From: Zygnema cylindricum
Taxonomy: Eukaryota; Streptophyta; Zygnematophyceae; Zygnematales; Zygnemataceae
NCBI GenBank assembly: GCA_037447655.1
Contig: JBBHKE010002023.1
Span: forward strand, 62,001 to 126,000
Length of the DNA: 64,000 nucleotides
Direction: 5' to 3'
Positions 24,345 to 34,304 of the stretch are shown here, in pieces. A program made the position numbers and the translations under genes. The stretch's first letter is position 1. Every line of letters begins with the position of its first letter. Below the pieces are notes generated by a model. It saw only the letters and a list, made by a program, of their open reading frames with translations. It ran no database searches and was not told where the DNA came from.

Positions 24345-25182
24345 GGTACTTTCGCATGTGCAAAAGTTAGTTATTTTCTGTCGCTTTCCTCCATAACTTA
24401 GAAAAAAACGAGGAAATTCGCAGCCGTACCAAAAATTTGAAATTACCACCATACACGTTTCGTTACCTTGAAACCTTACACGCACAGTAGGTAGTCGTCT
24501 AGCGCGATGCAATTTGTCGTCTAGCGCATTTCGACCCACATTCGCGTCCTTTCAACACATGTTCAAACTTTACATCAAATCACCTCCAAGGTAATTTGAA
24601 ATAAAGTCCAATAAGGTGTGCGAATAGGCAGATGTTGTCGCACATGTCTAAAGTTTTTTTCCAATTTTTGTGCGCAGAGTACCAAAAAAAGAAAACACTG
24701 CACGTTTCCAGCCTGTGCGTATTGTTTTCCGTGCGCTAATTTTCGTACAGAAGCCGTCTCTCTCAAACACACGTGTCTTCACACATACGGCGTAGGAAAA
24801 ACATTAGCCACCTGTCGGCAAGTTGGGAAAACGAAAATCAAAACCGCAAGTTGGGAAAACGAAAATCAAAACCGCATTTCTGTGCGACAGCGAAAGGTAT
24901 TTTAGGGTTTCGACACGTCGACAATGTGGCGTAAGGACATTACGAAGTTACAAAAATTGTACAGCGTGAGGAGAGACGCCTCAAATTGAAGCCGAGTGGA
25001 AGTTTCGCCTCATTTTGTGTACCACTTCATCTGTCACATTGTTTCGTACACGTCTACGTAAGTCACTTTTTTGAGTGACAAGCTATTTCCGTTTACATCC
25101 AAATGCTTTGAAAGCTGTACGGAGAATCTTCGCTAAAAAACAAAATAACAAGACTAAGTTTCGATTACATGCGAAAGTACCC
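24345..25182 (+). mobile_element. GTAC-rich TIR element, family B, copy 1
   Basis: It starts GGTACTTTCGCATGT and ends ACATGCGAAAGTACCC, so the two ends are inverted repeats of about 15 bases. Its whole length matches 29301-30107 in reverse complement. Internal marks are CGTCTAGCGC repeats, ATCAAATCACCTC and GTGACAAGCTATTTCCG. There is no transposase. Confidence 0.75.
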
Positions 25183-25335
25183 TAAGGCTAATATAAATAA
25201 CAGTCACATGGAGTTGGTTCCGTCTAAGAAAAGCAGAAGAAAAAGTAAAAGTAAAGTACGATGAACGGATTCTTAAGGTTTGCGTAAAGAATCTTTCACT
25301 CCACCGGAAAACTACGTAAGGCTTAATTTAAAAAA

Positions 25336-25546
25336 TACCGTATATCACTATATGTTTTTTTGCCACTTAAAACATCTTTTCTACATACACGCTTGCCGGA
25401 TCATGGATCTGACGGTTGCGATTGAAAGGTAAGATTCCCAGCTTCCGATTTGCTGTCTCAAACTGAAAATCGAACAAGTGTGTACGGAGAAAAGATGTTT
25501 TTAAATGGCGAAAAAAACATTAACCCTAATAGCGACACATGGTGTA
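25336..25546. mobile_element. diverged copy of the 222-bp MITE
   Basis: It matches 33513-33734 through GCCACTTAAAACAT, GTACGGAGAAAAGATGTTTT and AAAAACATTAA. The ends have decayed (TACCGTATATCACTA at left, GCGACACATGGTGTA at right). Confidence 0.6.
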
Positions 25547-25604
25547 CTGGCTTCAAATTGTTTGAAGCAACAGAGTGATTTTGAAAGTTGTCCCCTTTCA
25601 GATA

Positions 25605-25672
25605 GGGCCCTAAAAAAAACCCTAAATATCCCTAAAAAACCCTAAAAGAACCCTAAAAAACCCTAAAATACC
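25605..25672 (+). repeat. degenerate telomere-like CCCTAAA repeats
   Basis: About seven CCCTAAA-type units with 1-4 extra A or other bases between them. Too irregular for a functional telomere; an interstitial degenerate tract. Confidence 0.65.
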
Positions 25673-25675
25673 CTT

Positions 25676-25940
25676 TGAAAGGTATTAGTTTCGTAAATGT
25701 TGAAAGTTTTCACTTCAAATTATTTGAAAGCTAATAATTAAAAAAAAAAACTTTGAAATCTATTGGCACTCTATTATTTCAAATCTAGAGGTTTTATATA
25801 ATGTAGTTTTTGAAAGTTGTTCATTTTCAAATAATTTGAAAGCTATCAGTTTCGAAATTTTGAAAGATTCCCGCTTCAAATTATTCCAAAGCAAAAATTA
25901 GAAAAAAATGAAGCTTATTGATTTCAAATTATTTGAAAGC
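25676..25940. repeat. iterated TTTCAAATTATTTGAAAG palindromes
   Basis: Several units of a near-palindrome, TTTCAAATTATTTGAAAGC, spaced by AT-rich sequence. Similar clusters stand at about 33740-33890, 42655-42720, 45490-45610 and 48545-48700. Confidence 0.7.
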
Positions 25941-26035
25941 TACACCTCGCATCGTAATCGGTATATAAATAAGAGAACTTTGTTCGCCTTTCTGGAAACC
26001 CTTATATAGGCGGTGTGTCTGATTTGGTTTTTTTC

Positions 26036-26349
26036 TGTCAGTCCGCAGTACGGACGCCGTACCGCTGGCACAATGTAACGTTGCCGCCCGTCGCTACGGA
26101 CGCCGTACTGCTGGCACAATGTAACGTTGCCGCCCGTCGCTGTGCAGACTGCCGGTCGGATGGCGTAATGTAACATTGCCAGCCGTCCGCAATACAATCA
26201 GCATACAGTTGGCACAATCTAACATCGCCGCAGTACAATCAGCGTACAGTTGGCACAATCTAACATCGTCGTGCGTCCGCAGTACGAACCGCGTACGGTT
26301 GGCATAATTTGACCTTGCCGTGCGTCCGCAGTACGGACCGCGTACGGTT
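26036..26349. repeat. minisatellite, left half
   Basis: Six to seven units of about 46-55 bp built on CGTACGGTTGGCACAAT, GACGTTGCCGTGCGTCCGC and AGTACGGACCG. Minus-strand open frames here are products of the repeat, not genes. The array is interrupted by the solo LTR and resumes at 27343. Confidence 0.85.
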
Positions 26350-27342
26350 TGCAATTATGTGTCCTCCATTGGACTACAGAATTCAAGAAGCCTCTAGATA
26401 GTTTTTAACTAACCCACTTCAAGCCACAACAACTGCTGCCCAAGGAGGCAAACCGACAGTCTGACTGGTGGACTCCCCTGAGTCTATAGCAAAAAGAATC
26501 ACTGAAAATGGCCAACCAGGCGATAAGTTATGAGCTGGCAAAAATGCCAGTTTTATACAAAGCTCTCTTAGAGAGAGGTGACTACCTTCCAAATTATCCT
26601 AAGTCCTAAACCCCTCTCGCAGCCCCTATCTACTGAAGTACGAACCATTCATATGACTGTAAAGTACAGAAAGGTACTACAGCGGATGTCCTTTCTGTAC
26701 GGCCTGTGTACGACAAGGCCTCTGAGTCTAGGCGTGTCAATCTTTCACTCGTCCGTACGCTCCTCGGAATTCCTGCGACCAAATGTTATCCCTCCACGTG
26801 GCGCTAGGTCATGCCACGTCCATAAATGCCAAAGTGACCATTCCGCGATCGTGGCAGTGATGTGTGCCGTCGGATTAAATCCGACATTAAATGTCGTCCG
26901 TCGAAACAAAATCCGATTCATTTGTTTCGTGCGAAATGACATCCGCACTAAACTTTAACTAGTTCTATGTTCCTTCGTACACATTTTAGTTAGTCGGTTT
27001 TAGTACCATACAATAGTTTAAATACATATCAAACCCTATATATTCTAACGGACTTCTACAACAGACTGGTTAGAGCTAACGGCTACGCCGCGCTTTACTG
27101 GTCGGAGGTTCGCGTCCTGTCGGACTCAACCTTTTGTTGAGAGTGACTTAAGTCACTCTTTAGTCCTGCCTATGGAGCTGAGGTAGCCATGGATCCATCA
27201 CTCTCTCTCTCTCTCCTTCAATGACTACAACAAGTATGGGGGCAAGAGAGAAGAGATGGAGGCAGGCTGCCTGTATTTTTCTCATCTGTTTCCGCTAATA
27301 TATTTAGACTTAGAAAATACCCAAAAACTATTTATTTCAACA
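26350..27342 (-). mobile_element. solo LTR of a related Copia family
   Basis: It lies between perfect 5-bp duplications CGGTT (26345-26349 and 27343-27347). The + strand begins TGCAATTATGTGTCCTCCAT and ends TTTCAACA, matching the ends of the 476-6688 LTRs. Interior matches include GCAAAAAGAATCACTGAA, AAGCTCTCTTAGAGAGAG and a tRNA-like module near 27057-27130. Its 993 bp are clearly diverged from the full element. A solo LTR arises by recombination between the two LTRs of a complete element. Confidence 0.88.
27057..27130 (+). other. tRNA-like module in the solo LTR
   Basis: ACTGGTTAGAGCTA (A-box-like, 27065-27078) and GGTTCGCGTCC (B-box-like, 27107-27117) have tRNA-like spacing. No complete cloverleaf with a paired acceptor stem is evident, so this is not called a tRNA gene. 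Confidence 0.5.
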
Positions 27343-27680
27343 CGGTTGGCACAATTTGACGTTGTCGTGCGTCAACAATACGGACCGCGTCCGGTTGGCA
27401 TAATTTGACGTTGTCGTGCGTCCGCAGTACGGACCGCGTACGGTTGGCACAATATAAAGTTGTCGTGCGTCCGCAGTGCGGACCGCGTACAGTTGGCATA
27501 ATTTGACGTTTCCAGCCGTCGCTGTACAGACCGCCGTACTGTTGGCGTAATGTAACATTGCCAGCCGTCCGCAGTTCAAGCCACGTACAGTTGGCACAAC
27601 TTAACGTTGCCGTGAGTGTACGGACCGCCCTAGCGCTGGCACGGTGTAGCGTTGCCGTGCGTCCGTAGTACGCGCATGAT
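27343..27680. repeat. minisatellite, right half
   Basis: This continues the array of 26036-26349 after the solo LTR: about seven units with GTACGGACCGCGTACGGTTG and AATTTGACGTTGTCGTGCG. Confidence 0.85.
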
Positions 27681-27704
27681 AAACTCGACAAAGTACATGC
27701 ACGT

Positions 27705-28211
27705 GTAACGGGCGTTGATTTACTAGTTAGAGTAAATAACGCTAATCCGGTAGCCCTAAATTTCGACTCTATCACGTTAAATAGAGTAAATGATTCTAAA
27801 TTTTTCATTATACTATTTAAGTTACATTTTGAATGAGCGTTAATAACTCTAATACAATGCTGTTTTAAATAGTGTGGCGTACGGTCGGTGTCTGACCGTG
27901 CAAAATTGTACTTTATTAAGTAAAAAAGTAAAAATAATGATTTAATACAGGTCGTTATAACGTAACTGCGTTATAACAAACCGCGTAGTGCAAACGTCAT
28001 AGTGACGGTAAAATGTACGTTTTGTCAGATTTTGTACCAATACCTAATTTACAGTAGAGATATTCAGCTCGTCAAATTAGAATACTTAAATAAATTAGAG
28101 TAAATTCCTTTTTGAAAATGTTCTACCACACAAATTAGAGTTTATAACTCTAATTTTTTTTTCTCTTTTTTTACTCTAATTTTTTCTTTACTCTAATTAC
28201 GATTCACGGTG
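27705..28211. mobile_element. MITE-like element with one decayed end
   Basis: The right end CTCTAATTACGATTCACGGTG (end 28211, then TA) is typical of the TACACCG family. The left end is inferred from the matching block TTAGAGTAAATAACGCTAAT and ATTTCGACTCTATCAC near 27716-27775. It shares GTCATAGTGACG and the CTCTAAT-rich interior with 13139-13546. Confidence 0.5.
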
Positions 28212-28510
28212 TACAAAAATTCTGGTTTGGGATACTTTTGATTTTTGATAGCTACACTGCTCGTCGTTATTAGAGTTAGTAACAGTAATTAGGTAGTGAC
28301 TTTTTTTGACAGAAAATCATAAGATAGTGTTACCTACCCCTATGGAAGGCAAATCAAAACCTGTCACGTCTCCTTGCACAATATTAGTATTGTGTACGTT
28401 TTGCCATCAACACTATTAATCCTAAACGTTAATAACTATGGGCTGCATAGTGATTTTAAATACGCTTAGCGACAATTTAGTTCATATGACGTTATTTGGC
28501 TGCTTTTAGA

Positions 28511-28962
28511 GGCTGTTGTTCAAATCGTGCGATTTTTCCTCTTTTTCCGATTGTTATGTATAATTCGTGACTGTTGAAAAGATCGCAAAAAATCGTGATG
28601 TACTTTCTGTCCGGTAAACTGAACGGACAGTTTAAGGAAACTTATTTTTTTGTACGGTAAATGTACGGACTTTGACGAAAAGATGCCTTGCACTTCGCAG
28701 TACTTTCTGTCCGGTAAACTGTACAGAAATTTTACATAAAATGTACGAAATTGTACCGAAAATGTATTGACTATTACAAAAAGATATGGAAATTGTACGG
28801 AAAACTTACAAACTGCGGTAAATGTAAAATTAATTTTCGTTTACATAGACGGAATAGTACGGACGAAACGATTTTTACGATTTTTTCAAAACGTTCAATG
28901 CGTTCGTTACCTATACTTCGTCGCGATTGAATCGTTTGCACTAAACGGTGTGAACAACTATG
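28511..28962 (-). mobile_element. hAT-like non-autonomous element (family E), copy 1
   Basis: The flanking 8-mers CTTTTAGA (28503-28510 and 28963-28970) are identical, the target length of the hAT superfamily. The right end is TGAACAACTATG; the left end is partly decayed (GTTGTTCAAATCG). It aligns throughout with 32839-33321 in reverse complement, including CTTTCTGTCCGGTAAACTG. There is no transposase. Confidence 0.8.
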
Positions 28963-29158
28963 CTTTTAGAGTAGAACGTGCAACATAAGCAATACTAAAA
29001 ACAAGCCAAATTTTGTACGAATGTCCACAGAATTGCCAAGTGCCAACCTATGGTACACACGCTTATTCCGTACGGCTGAATGGACTTCCAAAAACAGTGG
29101 GGAGTCAAACTGTTAACAGCGTCCCACTGTACAGTACTGTCTTTTGCCAAACAGTATA

Positions 29159-29290
29159 GACTAGGTTTCTTACGAGTTCGCCCGGGGTGTGGCACGTCCA
29201 CGCGGCGCGGCGCGTCGTAAAACGAAATGAATGTGGGACGTTCCTCTGCATGTCCCACATGTTGTCCGTAGCGCAAAAATTGCAAAGTTT
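29159..29290 (-). repeat. GC-rich dispersed repeat H, copy 1
   Basis: It runs from GACTAGGTTTCTTAC to GCGCAAAAATTGC and holds GCCCGGGGTGTGGC, CGGCGCGTCGTAAAACG and ATGTCCCACATGTTGTCCG. Further copies stand at about 30250-30450 and 32170-32297. Confidence 0.6.
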
Positions 29291-29300
29291 TAGTACTAAA

Positions 29301-30107
29301 GGTACTTTCGCATGTAATCGAAACTTAGTCTTGTTATTTTGTTTTTTAGCGAAGATTCTCCGTACAACTTTCAAAGCATTTGGATGTTAACGGAAATAGC
29401 TTGTCACTCAAAAAGTGACTAACGTAGACGTGTACGAAACAATGTGATAGATGAAGTGGTACACAAAATGAGGCGAAACTTCCACTTGGCTTCAATTTGA
29501 GGCTTTCCTCCGCACGTTGTACAATTTTTCTGACTTTGTAATGTCCTTACGCCACATTGTCGACGTGTCGAAACCCTAAAATACCTTTCGCTATCGCACA
29601 AAAATGCGGTTTCATTTTTCGTCTTCCCACTTGCCGATAGGTGGCTAATGTTTTTCCTACGCCGTATGTGTGAAGACACGTGTGTTTGAGAGAGACGCCC
29701 CCTGTACGGAAATCAGCGCACGGAAAACAGTACGCTTAAGCTGGAAACCAACAGTGTTTTTTTTTGGTACTATGCGCACAAAAATTGTAAAAAACTTCAG
29801 ATACGTGCGACAGCGTCTGCCTATTCGCTCGTCTTATTGGAGTTTATTTCAAATCACCTCGCGAGGTGATTTGATGTAAAGTTTGAACATGTGTTGAAAG
29901 GACGCGAAAGTGGGTCGAAATGCACTAGACGACAAATTGTACTGCGCTAGACGACAAACTATCGTACGTTTAAAGTTTCAAGGTAACGCAACTTGTACGG
30001 TGGTAATTTATATTTTTTGGTACGGCTGCAGATTTTCTCGTTTTTTTCTAAGTTATGGAGGAAAACGACAAAAAATAACTGTAACTTTAACACATGCGAA
30101 AGTACCC
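29301..30107 (-). mobile_element. GTAC-rich TIR element, family B, copy 2
   Basis: It starts GGTACTTTCGCATGT and ends ACATGCGAAAGTACCC. It is the reverse-complement partner of 24345-25182, so the two copies form a large inverted repeat with a loop of about 4.1 kb. A short perfect palindrome AATCACCTCGCGAGGTGATT lies near 29855-29874. Confidence 0.75.
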
Positions 30108-30249
30108 TAAATAAGGCGTTATGTCCCACACTTTGCAAGGTACCGCCCGGGCACCTCGGATTTTTAGGGTTAGATGTTTAGGGTTTTTTATTGGTTGTGT
30201 TTTTTCTATATAAAAAAACTCAAACGAGAAAAAAACCTAAACATATTTA

Positions 30250-30450
30250 TACACACGACGTCCGCGCGGGCGGCGCGTCGTAAAACGATATGTATGTGGG
30301 ACGTTGCCCCGCATGTCCCACACGTTGTCCGTAGCGGCGAAAATTGCAAAACCTTTGCCGCACTTAACGTGAAAGAACGTCCCATTCATTCGTTTTACGC
30401 GCCAGCGCCATGACTACACCAGGCGAACTCGTAAGAAACCTAGTCTGAAT
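30250..30450 (+). repeat. GC-rich dispersed repeat H, copy 2
   Basis: It shares GGCGGCGCGTCGTAAAACGA, ATGTCCCACACGTTGTCCG and GTAAGAAACCTAGTCTG with the other copies. Confidence 0.55.
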
Positions 30451-30769
30451 CTTGCAACTTTTTGGCCCCCCGGGGTGCCGAAGACGTCCGCGACAACTCG
30501 TTTAGGGTTTATTTTTTCTATTTTTATTTTTTTTAATTAAAAAAACAACCCAAAACCCAAAACCCTATTTCTCGTTCCCGATCCCAAGAGGTGCTGAATG
30601 TCGGCGCGAGGTGCCGCGAGGTGCCGAAGGTCCCATACTTGTATGGGGGCTTGTTCAATACCCAACCTGACACGCCTAAACTGCATACACATACTATTAG
30701 GAGTTAAGACTATTTCTCATGACTCCAACTCAACCATGTCCGTACTGTACCCCTAAACACCTCCAATAT
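30451..30769 (+). repeat. dispersed repeat G with an empty hAT target site
   Basis: It contains GAGGTGCCGCGAGGTGCCGA and then CACGCCTAAACTGCATACAC. That second stretch is the same flanking sequence that at 32311-33330 holds two hAT-like insertions; here it is uninterrupted. Confidence 0.6.
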
Positions 30770-31082
30770 GGTCTAGGGTGGGAAATGCACACCCCCGGAT
30801 TTCCGCCCGGGTTTCGCGGAATTCTAATACCTTTATGGTCGTGGAAACAACACATGGAATATAAAAATCAGAAGATGGAACCATCCAGATTCTATTTGTA
30901 TATTAAATGAGGTTTTCATGGCTGACGCAGATCATCCTAGGGTGGGAAATGCTCATCCCCGGATTTCCGCCCGAATTTTGCGGGATTCTAATACCTTTAT
31001 GGTCGTCGAAACAACACATGGAATATGAAAATCAAAAGATGGAACTGTTCAGATTTTATTTGTATATTACATTGTAAATGAA
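30770..31082 (+). repeat. two direct copies of the LINE 3'-terminal block
   Basis: Copies at about 30770-30910 and 30930-31082 share GGGTGGGAAATGC, CTAATACCTTTATGGTCGT and CAACACATGGAATAT, and both end near TTTGTATATTA. The same tail stands at 34305-34430 and, diverged, at about 54510-54580 behind the larger LINE-like element. Confidence 0.6.
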
Positions 31083-32122
31083 GGCATGCAATGAAGAACA
31101 AATGTTGAGAGCAAACCACTTCGAAGTATTGACATCTAAAGTTGTTGGCTGTGTAATTGTAAAAAATGCCACAATGTGTCTTGTCACTTATGTTTTCATG
31201 GGGGTATCATACTTAGTAACAATGTTATTTTGTAATATTAAGAGGTTTGAAAAGAGCATCTTAAAACGATAATTGGATTCCTAAGATTCCCAGGAGGAAT
31301 CTTCCAATTCTACCAAAGGTATGTACGCAGAAGAAACAAAAAAGTTATAACGCTAAACTAAAGTCCTTTACTTAGGACTGAACGTTGAGGAATAAAAAAC
31401 AAGAGGTGAGTACAAGTACAGGTTCAATAGGGAATTATAATTGTTCTTACCCTGTTTTGTTCTTACAACTTATAGAATTTGTCAAAAAAAAATTTGTCCT
31501 ATAGCTTGAAGAGAGTGCAAGTGGGTGTAGTTCAAGATAGTAGGTGTATCGATGGATACCCCCTATATAATGCATAGTACACATTCTGCATGTGTACATA
31601 TTAAGATAATAACATTTATATGGTGTAATATATTTTGTAAATTCCAGCATTCCATTCCAACATTGACATCTCCAGTTTCAATCATCCAAAAAAAAGTGTT
31701 TAGAATCTCTAGATAAGAAAAAAGTATTTAGAATCTCTAGATAAGAATTACAACTGAGGTAATAAACAAACAAACATACAAACGGAAAAACAAAGCAAAA
31801 AAAATGTACTTCATTTAACACAATTTTACAGGTCGAAGTCAAGAAACCAGAAGAAGTTTCCCTGTAAAAATATTATTGATTTGTTTCACAATTAACAGAT
31901 AAAAAGATTTGGAAAAGGATATAAAGCAAAAATCATTTTTATCACCAAAATCCCATACATACATTAGATAACATTTCAAAATGGAGGACATTAGCTTCCT
32001 TAATCCTCTATTGAGAAAATCCGAAATGCGAAACATGTATACAAGCTTTGCAAAAACTACCAAAAAAGTTACTTTTTCTTGCAAAGGCTCTTTTCATACA
32101 ACAATAGGGGCTCTATCTGGAT
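31072..32122. repeat. remnant flank of a sixth BTB unit
   Basis: About 1.05 kb match 34425-35400, the sequence next to the minus-strand BTB pseudogene, in the same orientation. The match stops at 32122, before the BTB coding part would begin, so only the flank survives. Confidence 0.65.
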
Positions 32123-32169
32123 GCTTTTTGATTTTTGATAGCTACACTGCCCGTCGTTATTAGAGTTAG

Positions 32170-32297
32170 CAATTTTCGCCGCTACGGACAACGTGTGGGA
32201 CATGCGAGGCAACGTCCCAACATTCATTTCGTTTTACGACGCACCGCGCCGCGCGGAGGTGCCACACCCCGGGCGAACTAGTAAGAAACCTAGTCTG
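32170..32297 (-). repeat. GC-rich dispersed repeat H, copy 3
   Basis: It shares ATTTTCGCCGCTACGGACAA, CATTTCGTTTTACGACGC and GTAAGAAACCTAGTCTG with copies 1 and 2. It is preceded by GATAGCTACACTGCCCGTCG, also found at about 28245-28275. Confidence 0.55.
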
Positions 32298-32330
32298 TAC
32301 CTGAGTACCTGACACGCCTAAACCGCATAC

Positions 32331-32830
32331 CATAGTTCAAAAGTAGGCGTTTTTATGGTAGGAATTTGGTAGGCGCACAAAACTCGCGTGGAGTAGGCAT
32401 AGTGTATGTGTGTGGGTTTGTACACACTTTTGTACTTTTCTTTTTTGTTACGAATCTGACGTATGATCATGGTACAGCGCACGCCGCTGGACGAAATTTC
32501 AGCGAAATGACACAGCGTAGGATGATTTGTGTTATGGTTTTTCATGTGATCTTCTTACATCGCTACTTTGATCAGGGACCGTCCGATCGTCCGAATCTGA
32601 CGGTTCAAATAAAAAACAACTCAAAACTCACAGATTTTTTTTTTTGTCCTAATGTTTTTCAAAATTTAGACATGACGTTTAATTCTCTATCGATCGATGT
32701 GCAACTCAACCCTGTTATTTTATTTTTTTCATTTTGCGACCAATGCAATATGGGTCTTAAGGTCATATTCTATGTTTTACATACAATAGGCATATTGTAT
32801 GGGCCTACTTTCACCTACTTTTGAACTATG
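32331..32830. mobile_element. hAT-like non-autonomous element (family F)
   Basis: Exactly 500 bp with perfect 17-base inverted ends CATAGTTCAAAAGTAGG. The 8-mer CCGCATAC flanks it on both sides (32323-32330 and 32831-32838). Its terminal CATAGTT is shared with family E. The interior is AT-rich and has no transposase; the longest frame (about 150 codons) is not recognisable. Confidence 0.85.
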
Positions 32831-32838
32831 CCGCATAC

Positions 32839-33321
32839 CATAGTTGTTCACGGCGTTTTGTGCGAACGATTTAATCGCGACGAATTATACGTAGCAAACG
32901 CATTGAACCTTTTGAAAAAATCGTTAAAATCGTTAATGAATTTTCTTCCGTACAATTCTGTACATGTAAAAGAAATTGAGTTTTACATATAACGCAGTTT
33001 GAACATTGTCCGTACAGTTCCCGTCTCTTTTCGTCATAGTCCGTACAATTTTGTTACATTTCCGTACGTTTCCCGTTAAAATTCTGTTCAGTTTACCGGA
33101 CAGAAAGTACTACAAAGTGAAACGTATCTTTTAGTCAAATTCCGTACTTTTTTGGTACAAAATCGTACAGTTACTGTACATACCGTACAGTTTCTGTAAA
33201 TTATCCGTTCAGTTTACCGGACAGAAAGTACATCGCGTTTTTTTTCCGATTTATTCAAAAGTCACGAATTATACGTTTTAATCGGAAAAAAGGAAAAAAT
33301 CGCGCGATTTGAACAACTATG
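32839..33321 (+). mobile_element. hAT-like non-autonomous element (family E), copy 2
   Basis: 483 bp with 12-base inverted ends CATAGTTGTTCA. CCGCATAC flanks it on both sides (32831-32838 and 33322-33329), and the left copy is shared with the family F element. The interior has two CAGTTTACCGGACAGAAAGTA blocks and many GTAC motifs. It is the reverse-complement relative of 28511-28962. Confidence 0.88.
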
Positions 33322-33512
33322 CCGCATACACATACTCTTAGGAGTTAGGACTGCTTCTCATGACTCCCACTCAACCATATCCGTACTGTACCCTTAAATA
33401 CCTGCACTACGGTCCGGATGTACGGGCCACCTCAGCCCATAAAGGCCACAAACTGTGACAAACAACCAATTTGAATTGACCAACACCTTTAGTAAAGCAT
33501 TCAGGACCAGTA

Positions 33513-33734
33513 CACCGCGTATCACTATTAGTGTTAGTACTATTTTCGCCACTTAAAACATATTTTTTTTGTACACACTTGTCCGATCTTCAAATTGAGA
33601 CCGCCAATTGGAAGTTGAGAATCTCAACTCTCAATCGCGACCGTCAGATCTAAAAACCGACATTTGTGTACGGAGAAAAGATGTTTTATGAGACGAAAAA
33701 AACATTAACGCTACAGTAATAGCGATTCACGGTG
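33513..33734. mobile_element. 222-bp MITE with TA flanks
   Basis: TA at 33511-33512 and 33735-33736. The ends are CACCGCGTATCACTATTA and, in reverse complement, CACCGTGAATCGCTATTA. A diverged copy lies at 25336-25546. Too small to code for anything. Confidence 0.75.
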
Positions 33735-33904
33735 TAGCTTTCAAAAAAGTTGAAGCTCAATATATTTAGCTTTCAAATAATATGAATCGTCCATCTTTCA
33801 AAGTATTAAAACTAATAGCTTTAAAGTTTAGAAATACAAGCTTTCAAAATTATTCGAAACAAATATCTTTCACATTATTTTAAAGGGAACAGTATAATAA
33901 TTTT

Positions 33905-34110
33905 TGCCTCGTTGGGCGGGAGGCTGTGAGGACATGGTTCACGGTATTAGGGTTTTGTTAGATCTCGCTTCGTATTGTTTGGTCCTCCAAAAACTGGTCA
34001 TACGAATGCCTTTAATACTGTAAATCATAACGTTTCTTTTTTAAAGCGTATGGTTGTCCCCTCCTTTATTGTCGAGATGCTCCCTCGTGCGACCTTTTGT
34101 TGGATTGGCA
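33905..34110 (+). pseudogene. fragment of the LINE-like reverse transcriptase
   Basis: The nucleotide sequence matches about 52200-52370: GGGAGGCTGTGAGGACATGG against GAGGAGGCTGTGAGGCCGTGG, and AATGCCTTTAATACTGT for the RT motif A region. It is full of stops and indels. Confidence 0.65.
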
Positions 34111-34202
34111 CGTGGATGCAGGTTCAATACAGGGTAGAATATGGAAATACCATAATCAAAGTCGCTTAAATCAAGTAAACTTAATTGTGTTAATATAAAT
34201 CG

Positions 34203-34295
34203 CAGAGCTGGTGGTACAGTTGGTTAGTGCGGTTGAAACTACGGTTGAAAAGTGTAAGATCCAAAGTTTGAAACCTCGTTGACGCGGTTTATCTA
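34203..34295 (+). other. tRNA-derived SINE-like sequence
   Basis: AGCTGGTGGTACAGTTGGTTAG (D-arm/A-box-like) is followed by GATCCAAAGTTTGAAACCTCG (B-box-like, cf. GGTTCGAATCC). The arrangement is that of the tRNA head of a SINE. It lies between two pieces of LINE-like sequence whose 3' tail it adjoins. Confidence 0.45.
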
Positions 34296-34304
34296 GTGTT
34301 GTAG

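Noticed and set aside
25605-25672. A true internal telomere or chromosome-end fusion
   Set aside because: The CCCTAAA units are few and irregular, and unique or repeat sequence lies on both sides.
27057-27130. A tRNA gene in the solo LTR
   Set aside because: A- and B-box-like sequences are present, but I cannot pair a 7-base acceptor stem or define a convincing anticodon arm. Called a tRNA-like module only.
26036-27680. CRISPR-like regular repeats
   Set aside because: The units are contiguous and vary throughout without unique spacers, and the surrounding genes are eukaryotic. This is a minisatellite split by an LTR.
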